Shown piece after piece: positions 1-8,999 of a stretch of DNA of 46,474 bases. The stretch comes from Poteriospumella lacustris. Its lineage: Eukaryota > Sar > Chrysophyceae > Chromulinales > Dinobryaceae. A model generated the notes under the pieces. The model did no database searches. It saw only the letters and a list, made by a program, of their open reading frames with translations, and was not told the origin of the DNA. Position 1 is the stretch's first letter, and every line of letters begins with the position of its first letter. The translations under genes were made by a program, and so were the position numbers. Location: NCBI GenBank assembly GCA_008000375.1, contig SMOI01000253.1:1-46474 (forward strand), written 5' to 3'.

Positions 1-419
1 ATGTCTACCACCTCCGTGTCGCAGGCCCACACCGTCTCTGGGTGCGCCTCGAGGACCGCCAGGCAGCGGCGAGCGTCCTCGGCGGTGCGCACGATCGTCA
101 CCGGCGTCCGCGCCAGTCGCGACTCTCTCTGCAGCTGCTCCAGCCTCTGCTCGCTGAGCGGATCGCTGGCCTTTGCAGGGGTCTTCTTCTTCATTGGGGG
201 CAGATCGGACTGGGCGGTCGATGCGACGGCCATTTTGCGACCGGCTGCTGAGCGTTTGGCTGGCGCGCCACCGACGAGCACTGCACTGGCGACCGACGGG
301 CTCATCGATATTTCCGTAGCACTACGGCGTGCCCTGGTGCTGAAGCGATGTTCCAGTGTATTAATCATCCATCTTGACCTGGCTGCCACTCGGAACGAGT
401 GCGAGTGGAGCGCAAGCAT
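1..419 (-). CDS. Mitochondrial family-A DNA polymerase (POP-like), 5' part only
   Basis: Read on the minus strand this frame is open from the left edge, and the protein continues beyond the window. After an Arg/Ser-rich, acid-poor N-terminus typical of a mitochondrial presequence comes a Lys/Pro linker (PPMKKKTPAK), then a segment ending in VWACDTEVVD at positions 1-35. That is the Exo I motif (D-x-E) of the 3'-5' exonuclease domain of plant/protist organellar DNA polymerases, which replicate organelle DNA. The start is uncertain: in-frame ATGs lie at 419, 470 and 563, and all give basic N-termini. I chose 419 as the most conservative. The polymerase domain is not in the window, so another DnaQ-like/family-A exonuclease remains possible. 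Its divergent neighbour is the degraded repeat zone. Confidence 0.72.
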   Translation of the reverse strand, partial: MLALHSHSFRVAARSRWMINTLEHRFSTRARRSATEISMSPSVASAVLVGGAPAKRSAAGRKMAVASTAQSDLPPMKKKTPAKASDPLSEQRLEQLQRESRLARTPVTIVRTAEDARRCLAVLEAHPETVWACDTEVVD

Positions 420-879
420 GTTTCCGACGGTGAGCATGACGATCACAGCGCACGTGCGGTACAGAGACATGAACTTGTTCGCCGTGTCGGTGGAAGTGTT
501 TCGCTTGCTCCCTACAGTTGTTGACGGTCGAATCGCATGTGATAGACGGTAGAGAGGTTCCATCAAATGGCCGTGGGCAAAACGAGGACCCCTCCGAAGC
601 GTCCTCGGTCCTCGTTCCGCCAGCCGCCAATCATCACCGACGGACAAACAACTAACGCAGGGTGGTCTCCCATAGATTCCAGAAGTAGTGGGTGTCTGTG
701 TAGGTTTAGGATTGTTACAGAGAGGATCCCAACGCACCCTGCACCCGCCGCCGTATGTACTCGGTGTGATGAGAGACCCACTCGTGAATAATCAACTGAG
801 ACGAAGAGATGCTTGCGAATAATCAACTGTTTGGTTAGGAATCCTTTAATCACATGTGCAGACGTGCTCCCGCTGCGAC

Positions 880-1300
880 TGGTTGCTCCTGCACCAGGGC
901 GTGGTGTTGAGATCAGCGGATGGCCTCGTACGGGTCGCTGAGGTCGACGTAGTTGCCGATGGGTCCCGACCAGCTGGGGGTCGGCAGACAGAGGACCGGA
1001 TAGGCTGAGGGCGCCGTCGCGAAAGAGAAAGATGGTGACGCGTTTCGTGAGTGTACGGGGCGCGACCTGGTCGACGCGTCGGGCCACTCGCCGGGGGCCA
1101 CTCTCGCTATGACGACAGCTGATCCTTCCAGTGCGTGTACAGGGGATCCTCGGTCTTGGTGGTGCAGAGGACCACTCGCACACTTCTGGTCCTCGCACAA
1201 GGTGGCTCAGCACCATTTGCGTCTTGCCGCTGCCCGACTGCTCGAGTCGACTCACCCGGCAGTGCCAACACGTTGATTGTGGTTGGATGAATGCACGCAA
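880..1300 (-). pseudogene. Broken P-loop ATPase fragment, copy A (possibly A32-like packaging ATPase)
   Basis: On the minus strand one frame has a Walker A-like GSGKTQ motif at about 1240. A second frame, just downstream, has a hydrophobic strand followed by KTEDPLYTHWKDQL. A third frame ends in a natural-looking C-terminus (NYVDLSDPYEAIR, stop near 917). At least two frameshifts separate these pieces, so the gene is dead. A Walker A motif followed about 20 residues later by a strand and K-T-x-x-x-P-L-Y resembles the A32-like/FtsK-HerA ATPases of large DNA viruses and Maverick/virophage-like elements. That is an inference from pattern only; another AAA-type transposon ATPase is equally possible. 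Confidence 0.4.
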
Positions 1301-1399
1301 ACAGGCGTTGTTAGCTTTGTGTTTGTCTATAGTGTAGGATGCTCAACGAATACTTACATTACATGTATACCTTTATATTGTAGCTGTATACTACGCGCA

Positions 1400-1750
1400 C
1401 TAAAGCAACACGACACTTTCTGCCTGATGAAATGGTCTTTGACTGAGGCCTTCGCTACATACAGATCCACGACCAACACTTCGTTGTTGGCTGCGATACG
1501 TGTACGAGCTGGTAGGTCATAACCACGCCACAGCAGCTCCCCGTCGATTTGTAGCCAAAGCTCTTCCAGCTGCAGCGGGTCACAAACCACCAGTGACTGG
1601 ACCCGGAGGTGGTTTGTGAACTGCCAGAGCTGGAGGAGTTTCAACTACAAATCGATGGGGAGCCGTTGTGGTGAGGCTATGACAAAGAACCACAGAGAAC
1701 AATGAAATATGGACTTGAATGAAGTGGAGTGAAGACCGGTATTAGAGACC
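1400..1750. repeat. Fold-back of a protein-coding fragment (head-to-head copies)
   Basis: Around 1600 the sequence CACAAACCACC is mirrored as GGTGGTTTGTG. Moving outward on each strand, the same peptide is encoded: LQIDGELLW on the minus strand (about 1550 leftward, followed by NNEVLVVDLYVAKAS) and LQIDGEPLW then a stop on the plus strand (about 1640 rightward). In the second copy of the repeat (about 4210-4330) the plus-strand arm is better preserved (DNEVFVVDLYEAKAG). So two homologous fragments of an unidentified protein sit divergently as an imperfect palindrome. Confidence 0.6.
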
Positions 1751-1867
1751 AGGTGAAGTGTTGATGGCATTCATCTGACATGTGTAGTGTTGACGCACAA
1801 AGAGTTCTCGTTAGGATTGGCCTTTTGTTTGTGAAAAGGCCAACAGGAAGGTGTCGAGTTCGTTGGA

Positions 1868-1975
1868 TCTTGGACCTCGGACCTCCGACCTTGAACCTTC
1901 AACTTGGACCTTGACCTTGGACCTTGACCTTGGACCTTGATTGACCTTGGACCTTGATTGACCTTGGACCTGTGA
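1868..1975. repeat. TTGGACC minisatellite, copy A
   Basis: Degenerate tandem array of TTGGACC/TTGACC-type units inside direct repeat copy A. It is non-coding, and the homologous array in copy B differs in unit order and number. Confidence 0.85.
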
Positions 1976-2187
1976 CCTGGGACTCTCCTGTGGCCGAGCG
2001 GTCAACGGGTGTCGCTTGTCATCGTTTGTTTGGTTCACGACAAGTGACAGAAATATGGACATTCTGTGTCAGCAGCAGATTTGGTCAAGCCCTCTTCTTC
2101 ACCTGGTTCACTTTCTAATTTTCGAAAGTGGATTAGAGCACATCGTTTCAAAAGTCTTTTTTCACCATCTCTGTACCAGTTATCTCG

Positions 2188-2826
2188 ATGGAGAAAATTG
2201 TAGAGGAACTTTTTGGCGAAGAAGAGGCGAAAGTCTGGGTCAAAAAGTTGTCACCTGGAACGAAGCAGAAAATCATGGAGAGAGTTGAAGAAATACCGTC
2301 CGACTTGCTACCTATCAGCGTCGAGTTATTCAACGATATTGTCAGCAAGACGGATCTAATTTCTATTCCGCAGGCGAGAAAATACGATGTTCTTATCGAT
2401 GATGTTTCGGAGGCCGATTTTGACAACATAGGGGAACTACTTGGCAATCAACGATTGCAGGCGTGTGAACGCCCCATGCCGTTTCCCTTTCATGGATGCA
2501 TTTATGGCAGCAGTGCAGCTCGAATGTTTGTTTCCTTACCGGTGAAACCATCCGAGCATGGTGCCGAGCGTGTGGTCAATTTTCTATACGATACCGGGAG
2601 CCCCCATACTTTCCTACGACGTGACACCTTCTGCACTTTATTTCCTTTGGTGAATCCTCCAAGAAGAGTCGGAATGGTGTGGGTACATGACATTTGCATT
2701 TGGGTGTCAGAGAGTCACGGCCACTTCGAAAATGTTGATCTTCTTGGCCAAGACTTCTTTATCCGCGGTCAACTCACGGTGGCGACTGACTACAGAAGTA
2801 ATGTTTTCGCTATTAGTCGACCATAA
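2188..2826 (+). CDS. Retropepsin-like aspartic protease ORF
   Basis: A 212-residue, single-exon ORF. Residues 1-90 are acidic and helical-looking, with no recognised domain. Residues ~115-210 look like a retropepsin fold: a hydrophobic strand leads into YDTGSPHT (catalytic D-T-G-S at 135-138), and DLLGQDFF at 184-191 matches the C-terminal hydrophobic-L-L-G-x-D-F element of clan AA proteases. No reverse transcriptase, integrase or gag zinc knuckle is visible nearby. It lies between the two ~0.95 kb direct repeats and is AT-richer than the flanking host genes, so transposon ancestry or transfer is likely. Alternatively it is a domesticated host protease. The start is the first ATG of the open frame. 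Confidence 0.6.
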   Translation: MEKIVEELFGEEEAKVWVKKLSPGTKQKIMERVEEIPSDLLPISVELFNDIVSKTDLISIPQARKYDVLIDDVSEADFDNIGELLGNQRLQACERPMPFPFHGCIYGSSAARMFVSLPVKPSEHGAERVVNFLYDTGSPHTFLRRDTFCTLFPLVNPPRRVGMVWVHDICIWVSESHGHFENVDLLGQDFFIRGQLTVATDYRSNVFAISRP

Positions 2827-3039
2827 TGCCATCGACACCCTACCTCCGCCCTCGCGAAGTACCAAACACTACATGTAACAAACTGTGCATAAATGTCGCC
2901 ATCGTCTGTTGTATCAGCAGTCATGTCCTTCAAATTACAATTGTTCTATGTACATATCGGCGCCACCCACGGTCGCCGAGAAAAAAGTGGCCAGGTCGAT
3001 GGAGAAGCGATTCCCATCTTAATAGACGTTTTCAAAGGT

Positions 3040-3310
3040 TAACAGGCCTTGCAGAGACAGAGGCGGCGCTCCCGCGAGGCGAGTATCGCGAACATCGAAG
3101 AGTTGCAAGGATGTCATGTTGCCAATCGACGGCGGTAGCGTGTCTGTCATCGAATTAGCGAAGACCCCCAAACTGCCGAGATTGGACAGCTGCATCAGAC
3201 TCTCGGGAAATGTACCTGACTAGATGCTCTGATAGACCGAGAGCTGCTCAAGCCTGAGATAATGGCGTAATGAGGACGACAATGTCCCCGTGAGGTCGTT
3301 GGAATCGCCT
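3040..3310 (-). pseudogene. Leucine-rich-repeat gene fragment with in-frame stop
   Basis: Read on the minus strand, about four plant/protist-type LRR units can be followed: LRLEQLSVYQSI, then a TAG stop near 3220, FPESLMQLSNLGSL, DTLPPSIGNMTSLQ and RLAGAPP. The L-x-x-L-x-x-L and LPPSIGNMTSL patterns are characteristic of LRRs. The stop codon and the lack of any continuing frame on either side mark it as a relic. The parent gene is not in the window. Confidence 0.65.
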
Positions 3311-3610
3311 TGGAGGGTGTCTGGAGAACGACGTGCATCAGCTGAACACGAAGGAGAAGCTGCTGCTACGGGAGAACCAGCTGCTGCAGTAGGAGGGGCA
3401 GGTGCTGAAATGCATGATCACGCGTGCGTCCACCGCGCTCCTGGAGTCAGGCGCTCTTCCCCGCGAGAAGGACAAGAAGAACTCGCTGAGGCTCACGGCC
3501 ACTTTGTTGCTCGTCGCGACGACGGTCGCATCGACCGCATCGACAGAGCGGCCGCTGTCCGCGACCCGCAGGGTCTGACGGCGACGCGGTCGGACGTGTC
3601 ACAGCGAGCG
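3310..3610 (+). pseudogene. Relic with leucine-zipper-like segment
   Basis: The plus-strand frame reads LENDVHQLNTKEKLLLRENQ, then a TAG stop, then a further stretch containing a hydrophobic LRLTATLLLVATTVA before another stop. It looks like a short coiled coil (bZIP-like heptads) followed by a possible membrane segment. No start and no family could be recognised, and the stops make function unlikely. Confidence 0.3.
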
Positions 3611-3659
3611 TCTTCGTCGCAGAAGTAGAAATCCAAACATCTTGATGCGTCGGGCCACT

Positions 3660-3870
3660 CGCCGGGGGTGTGCACACCCCCGTATCAGCTGATCCTTCCA
3701 GTGCGTGTACAGGGGGTCCTCGGTCTTGGTGGTGCAGAGGACCACTCGCACACTTCTGGTCCTCGCACAAGGTGGCTCAGCACCATTTGCGTCTTGCCGC
3801 TGCCCGACTGCTCGAGTCGACTCACCCGGCAGTGCCAACACGTTGATTGTGGTTGGATGAATGCACGCAA
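3660..3870 (-). pseudogene. Broken P-loop ATPase fragment, copy B
   Basis: Same GSGKTQ and KTEDPLYTHWKDQL pieces as copy A, again in different frames. Copy B lacks the downstream part: homology stops near 3646, where unrelated sequence begins. The two copies therefore share the frameshift and descend from an already broken gene. Confidence 0.4.
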
Positions 3871-4429
3871 ACAGGCGTTGTTAGCTTTGTGTTTGTCTAT
3901 AGTGTAGGATGCTCAACGAATACTTACATTACATGTATACCTTTATATTGTAGCTGTATACTACGCGCACTAAAGCAACACGACACTTTCTGCCTGATGA
4001 AATGGTCTTTGACTGAGGCCTTCGCTACATACAGATCCACGACCAACACTTCGTTGTTGGCTGCGATACGTGTACGAGCTGGTAGGTCATAACCACGCCA
4101 CAGCAGCTCCCCGTCGATTTGTAGCCAAAGCTCTTCCAGCTGCAGCGGGTCACAAACCACCAGTGACTGGACCCGGAGGTGGTTTGTGAACTGCCAGAGC
4201 TGGAGGAGTTTCAACTACAAATCGACGGTGAGCTGTTGTGGTGAGGCTATGCACGTCTCGCAGAGGACAACGAAGTATTTGTCGTGGACTTGTATGAAGC
4301 GAAGGCCGGCATTAGAGACCAGGTGTAATATTGATGGTATTCATCTGACAGGTGTAGTGTTGACGCACAGTTCTCGTTAGGATTGACCTTTGGTTTGTGA
4401 AAAGGCCAACAGGAAGGTGTCGAGTTCGT

Positions 4430-4520
4430 TGGACCTTGGACCTTGGACCTTGGACTTGGACCGTGGGCCTTGGACCTTGGACCTTGGACCTTGGACCTTG
4501 GACTGCCTTGGACCTCGGAC
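4430..4520. repeat. TTGGACC minisatellite, copy B
   Basis: Tandem TTGGACC units, more regular than in copy A. They read as WTLDLGP-type repeats in one frame, which is an accident of composition. Confidence 0.85.
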
Positions 4521-4625
4521 GTCTCTCTCCTTTCAGCGGGTGTCGCTTGTCGTCGTTTCTTCGGTTCACGACAAGTGACAGTGGTCGTCGACCTTACTCC
4601 CAGATCCCAGATATGCACAGAGTAG

Positions 4626-4690
4626 GCACGACGACGACGACGCGGTGAGAACTCTTTCGACGACGACGACGACGACGACAACGACGCGAA
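4626..4690. repeat. GAC trinucleotide-rich tract
   Basis: Runs of ACG/GAC just upstream of the next gene. The rest of the 4576-4769 interval shows no recognisable gene and probably holds the promoter and 5' UTR of the proteasome chaperone gene. Confidence 0.7.
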
Positions 4691-4769
4691 GAAGAAAGAG
4701 CCCCGAGGCACGAGACCACGTTCCGACACTACCATATTGCTATTTGGATAGCTGTTGGCGAGATAACAC

Positions 4770-5957
4770 ATGTCAGCCTTCGCAGCAACAGCAACAACCG
4801 CAGCAACGTCGGTGGGTGCCATTTCGTTTGTCCCGACCGGCACAGCCACCACGGTCGAGGCTTTGCAGAACAAATACGTGCTGATTGGTGCCCCGTCTGA
4901 GAGCGGATTGGGCCAAATCGCTACGGAAGCCATGTATCATACACTATTAGCGAACGGCCAAGTGGAACGCGTCGGCTATTTGAAGTCGACGCTGCTGACG
5001 CCCATCGCCGGCTGTGAGTCACGTCTTCGCTCGCTTCGCATGTGATAACACCCTCGTCAAGCTGACGCTTATCGATGTAGACATGGAGGAACACGGCGGA
5101 AACCAGGTCGTGATCAATCCCGCAGAAGGTACGGTCGATTCAAACTCGCCGCGTTCATCGTCGCTCGCAGTTCGTCTCACGCGCCGAGCGGCGGTTGTTT
5201 CGTTGCGACAGTGTTTTTGCTCAGCAACGGAGAGACGGTGCTCGTGCTCTTCCGCAGCCCCTGTTTGCCCGGGTCGGACATGGTCTTCGCGCACGAGCTG
5301 GTCCGTTTCCTGGCGACGACGCTCGTCCCACGGGCGACGCTGCTGCTGACGGGCGCCAGTCGCGAGGGCTGGGACCTGAACCCGTACCAGCCGCACCTCT
5401 TCTCCATCATCAACGAGCACTCCAAGGCCCTCATTGAGAGCCACTTCCCCGGCCTGTTCACGCTGTACGACGGGTCGGACTGCGTCAACATCCGCCTGCC
5501 CACCGTGTCGCCCCTCGACGCACTCGCCGCCTCCGCTGCGGACGAAGAGACCCAGTCGCAGGCGATCAGCAAGCTCGCGACGTCGTTCCTGCGCCAGCCC
5601 AACCACGACCGCAACCAGTCGGACCTGACGTTCCCGCTGGGCATGGCCTGGACCGTCGCCCTCGTCTACCAACTCTACTTCGACCGCATCGTGGCTTCCT
5701 CCGCCGCCTCCGCCTCCGCCGCCCCGACGGACCTCGCCCTCGCCGAGCAGCGGTTGCGAGAGACCTTCGCCGTCTACGGTCTCTTCGATAACGTCGGCAG
5801 CCCCATCGTCGGTGGGCTGCGGTGGGTCGCGCAGCTGCTGCCCGCGCTCGGTCTCGTGGCAGCGACGTCGACGGACGACGACGCCGCCGCGGTGCAGCGG
5901 TTGATCCAGGCGCAGCTGCCGTCGCTGTGGCGGGAGATCCTGTCCGAGTCTCTGTAG
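4770..5957 (+). CDS. PSMG2: Proteasome assembly chaperone 2 (PAC2/PSMG2 family)
   Basis: Three exons: 4770-5013, 5081-5128 and 5212-5957, with GT-AG introns of 67 and 83 nt, giving 345 residues. Exon 1 encodes the family start of the fold (YVLIGAPSESGLGQIATEA, then ERVGYLKSTLLTPIAG). Exon 2 gives GGNQVVINPAE, and splicing joins it in frame to VFLLSNGETVLVLFRSPC, matching the family pattern of an I-N-x-E-V strand followed by a basic/hydrophobic strand. The C-terminal half contains an Ala-rich insert. PAC2 pairs with PAC1 to scaffold the alpha ring of the 20S proteasome in the cytosol. The length is larger than the ~260 residues usual in animals because of the insert and longer N-terminus. ATG 4770 is the first in the exon. 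Splice assignment of the 48-nt exon is supported by frame and family match. Confidence 0.8.
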
Positions 5958-6612
5958 GCCCCGTGGTGTGTGTAGATCTCTGTGCCCTGTGTGCGGAGTG
6001 CTGTGCTGTGTAAAGGAAGTGACCGACCGTTTCGTCTCATTCCCCAGTGGGCTCTGTGCTCTGTACTGTGCCCTGTGACCTGTGTCCTGTGCTGTGTAAA
6101 GGAAGTGACCGACCGTTTCGTCGTATTCGCCGGTGGGAGCGGGGTGGGTCTCTCTTAGAGGGCGGGGGGCTCTGAGTACCACCGTGAACGTATCATCGTC
6201 ATCGTTAACAATGACCGCCGGATTCGTTATAGGGCGACACAGAGCGACGACACACGCGACACAGAGCGACGGCCGCCGTGTCGCCGTGGCCTCGACACGC
6301 GGGTCCCGCCGAGCTCCAGCGACCGGCAACACGTCAACGTCGACAGCGATGGCGATGGCGATGGCGATGGCGATGGCGATGGCGATGGCGATGGCGATGG
6401 CGATGGCGATGGCGATGGCGATGGCGATGGCGATGGCGATGAATTGGCGATGGCTTTACACGACACAGAATAGAGAAGAGAACAGAACACGACACAGCAC
6501 GACACGGGACACAGAACGACACGACACGGGACACAGGACGCGCCCTCGCGGGGGGTGTGCGTCGCGACGGGACGCACAGCTGACAGCGGCGGTCGCTGCG
6601 CGGTGAAGGTCG
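5958..6612. other. Intergenic: two short repeats, no gene
   Basis: Between two convergent genes. A ~35-base segment (GCTGTGTAAAGGAAGTGACC...) occurs at about 6003 and again at about 6091. 6348-6440 is a GATGGC hexanucleotide array. Long open frames through the array (Met-Ala or His-Arg dipeptides) are composition artefacts. Confidence 0.7.
6348..6440. repeat. GATGGC hexanucleotide microsatellite (~15 units)
   Basis: Near-perfect tandem GATGGC units with no interruption visible, located in the 3' flank shared by two convergent genes. Confidence 0.95.
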
Positions 6613-8311
6613 CTAGAGCGGGGCCCAGAGGTCGAGTGCGTGTGTGGCGGCGGTGAACGAGGCCATGAACACGTCTTCGTCGTCGTCCACTGCGTCGCGG
6701 GGGTCGCCCACGCGACGCTGCTTCTTCGTCGTCGCCGCGACGGACGCGTCGCTGTCGCTGTCGTCGGTGCTGTCGATGCGCCGCCGCTTGCGCATCGCCG
6801 TCGACGTCGACGACGAGCGCGCGCTGACGAAGGCGCCGTAGCCGCTGCAAGCGGCGGCAGCGGTGGCGTCGGCGGAGGCCACGATGGCGTCGGCATCGGC
6901 GGCAGTGTCGGCGTCGGTGTCGCGCAGGCGGCGGGCGTCGGGCCCGTCGTCCATGAGCGTCTCCTCCGTCGACACCCACCACAGCAGCGGGCTCAGCGCC
7001 GCATCGTCGAAGGGGACGCGCGGCGCCTCTCCGACGACGACGGCGACAGCCGCGGGCGGCGAGGACCGCGGGCGGTGCGGCGGAGCGGCGGCGGCAGCGG
7101 TGGCGGTGGCGGTCAGCAGACGGCGACGCACCGCGACACGCAGCGTCGCGTCGCGTCGCACGACGAACGCCTCGTGCCACAGCACTTTGCAGACGACGAG
7201 GTGCAGCAGCGCGTCCAGCTCGTCGCTGTCGCCGGGGGCGGCGTCGGCGGCGTCGTCTGCGGCGTGGGCGGCCAGCAGCGCGACGGCCGCCTCGAAGCGG
7301 CTGCGCGACTTCGCGGGCGGGTCGCTCAGCGCCAGCGCCTCGAAGCCGCGCACCGTGGCCCACGGCGACGACGCGCGGTCGAACAGCGCGTCGCTGTCCA
7401 CGTCGCACCAGCGGCCGCCGTCGTCTTCGTCGTCGTCGAACGACACCGCCGCCGCCGCTGCCGCAGTGGTCGGGGCCTGCGAGACGAACGGCGACGGGAA
7501 GCAGTACGAGCGGCCGGTCCCGGCGCCGTGACTCGACCCCGCCGCCGCTGCCGAGGCGCCCACCCGCCGGCCGCAGAGCAGCGCGGGCGGTGGCCGCGCG
7601 AACACGGTGCGCAAGTTTGGGAACGAGCGCGCGGCGTCCTTGGCGCAGGCGAAGGCGACGGGGTCCTTCAGCGTGTGCACGACGCGGCGCACGCTGCCGT
7701 CCTCGGCGAGCGCGTACATCGCCGCCGCGCTCGCCGACGGCGTCCGGGCGCCGCCCGACAGCAGCGACGGGCTGCGGTCCGCGGGCGGCCACTGCCACCC
7801 GGGCATCGCCGGCGCGTCGTCTTCGTCGTCAGAGGGAGCGTCAGAGCGAGCGCCGCCAGTGGCCCCGACGCAGAGCCCGTCGCGCAGGACGTGCGCGATG
7901 CTGTCGTACAAGACCCGGCGCTGGTTGAACGCTTTCTTCGAGGCGAACTGGAAGTCGTTGGACCACAGCAGCCCCCACGCGGCGTCCAGGAGCAGCAGGG
8001 GATACCAGCGATCGCGGGCGCCATCCACCACGCGCAGTTCCGGCGGGAGGAAGTCGAAATGCGCCTGCCGCAGCCGCAGCCGCCACAGCCGCCGCCACGT
8101 CGATGTCAGAGACACCTTCTCCAGTTCACAAACGCAGGCGGTGCGTGTAGCTTACCTTTTTGCTTCTGGAAAACGTCTCGCGAAACGCCTGGTGGAACTG
8201 CTGGACGACGGCGTCCCACTCGATTTCCACGACACCGTCGCCACCGCGGACCGGCTGCTGTTGCTGCTGGTGAAAGAACGACGGCGCGTTGGAGCGCAGG
8301 GTAACCATCAT
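6613..8311 (-). CDS. Unknown protein with acidic C-terminus and nuclear-localisation-like clusters
   Basis: Two exons on the minus strand: 8311-8156 (52 residues from the first ATG) and 8064-6613, giving about 535 residues. The 91-nt intron (8155-8065) starts GTAAGC, has a CTGAC branch-like site and ends GGCAG. A 40-nt alternative (acceptor at 8116) keeps the same frame but adds 17 Trp/Arg-rich residues that look non-coding. The conserved-looking part is the first ~130 residues (EIEWDAVVQQFHQAFRETF, LPPELRVV, RWYPLLLLDAAWGLLW). The rest is Ala/Asp-rich and probably disordered, with basic clusters (MRKRRRID, KKQRR) among acidic Ser/Asp runs near the C-terminus, suggesting a nuclear protein. 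I do not recognise the family. Convergent with the chaperone gene. Confidence 0.7.
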
Positions 8312-8999
8312 GTTCAATGGCAATCAGCTCAATCGATAGAGGCGGTCGGGTCGTCGCTTTCTCGTGGGTCGACGTTGGCTTCGCGACGGTTCCGTGTTGA
8401 ATTGTGGTCGGATTAGCCCAGCAGCTGGACGTTGGCGGTTGCATCGCCATCTTCACCGTGGATTGATGGAAATAGGTTACGTATAGTCAATCCTTCTTGT
8501 AGTGAGCGGATTGGAACAAGCGGTACTCATCGATCCTCAGTGGAGTTGGTAATCCTCGATCGGGTTGTGTACAGTTGATTGAGCCGCCACGTGGAACACA
8601 CCGACGGGAAGCTCTGCGTCCACTCACTCGGCTCACCTCCCCTCACCTCAATTTCCGAAGACAGGATACATGAGGTACTGTCCTGGCAGCAAATGTATGT
8701 TCAGGCGGCACCCTGGACTCGCTCATTGGCCGTGGAACGACCAATGCTCCGATGCCGATGATGGTCCCAGCCGCCGCCGCCGCCGCCGCCGAATCAGCGG
8801 GCCACGGTGACATGATGACGACGGCGGGGAGAGGGGTGGGGCTACCGTGTACATACACACCGTTGGCGTCCTGCTGTTATTAACCACCCAATCTCATGTA
8901 TAGTATGTACCTGTAGTACTGACGCGCTACAGAGAAATCCGATGGCCATTTTGTTTATTACACATGCTCATCAATGCGCTACACGATGAATCATCATCG
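8312..8999. other. Intergenic, no gene seen
   Basis: Holds the likely promoter of the gene ending at 6613 and the 3' flank of the first DUF285 gene. A CCG run at about 8771-8790 is the only repeat. Short open frames here show no coherent protein character. Confidence 0.6.

Larger units (their letters stand above)
1078..2042. repeat. Direct repeat unit, copy A (~0.95 kb)
   Basis: This block recurs at about 3646-4575. About 500 bases (from ~1129 to ~1645) look essentially identical to the second copy at a constant offset of 2570. The remainder (TGGACCT minisatellite and GGTTCACGACAAGTGACAG tail) is clearly homologous but carries substitutions and indels. It contains part of the P-loop pseudogene, a fold-back and the minisatellite. 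Two direct copies flanking an aspartic-protease ORF recall LTRs, but I saw no TG...CA ends or primer-binding site, and the conservation is uneven. Confidence 0.8.
3646..4575. repeat. Direct repeat unit, copy B
   Basis: Second copy of the 1078-2042 segment in the same orientation. The left boundary is the shared GGGCCACTCGCCGGGGG. After a short divergent stretch the copies match closely through ~4215, then diverge moderately. The shared right end is GGTTCACGACAAGTGACAG. Copy B carries the better-preserved plus-strand arm of the fold-back. Confidence 0.8.

Noticed and set aside
880-1650. Crinkler (CRN) effector interpretation of the repeat-zone fragments
   Set aside because: Order of a small N-terminal domain and P-loop is suggestive, but the diagnostic LxLFLAK and HVLVVVP motifs are not present.
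1078-4575. Complete LTR retrotransposon
   Set aside because: Only a protease-like ORF in 1.6 kb of interior; no TG...CA termini, primer-binding site, RT or integrase, and uneven repeat identity.
6133-6606. Open frame encoding a Met-Ala dipeptide run
   Set aside because: Created by the GATGGC microsatellite; no start context or conserved flanks.
8116-8155. A 40-nt intron in the unknown gene at 6613-8311
   Set aside because: Frame-compatible, but the acceptor (GGAGAAG) lacks a pyrimidine tract; the 91-nt alternative has a branch-like CTGAC and a better acceptor.
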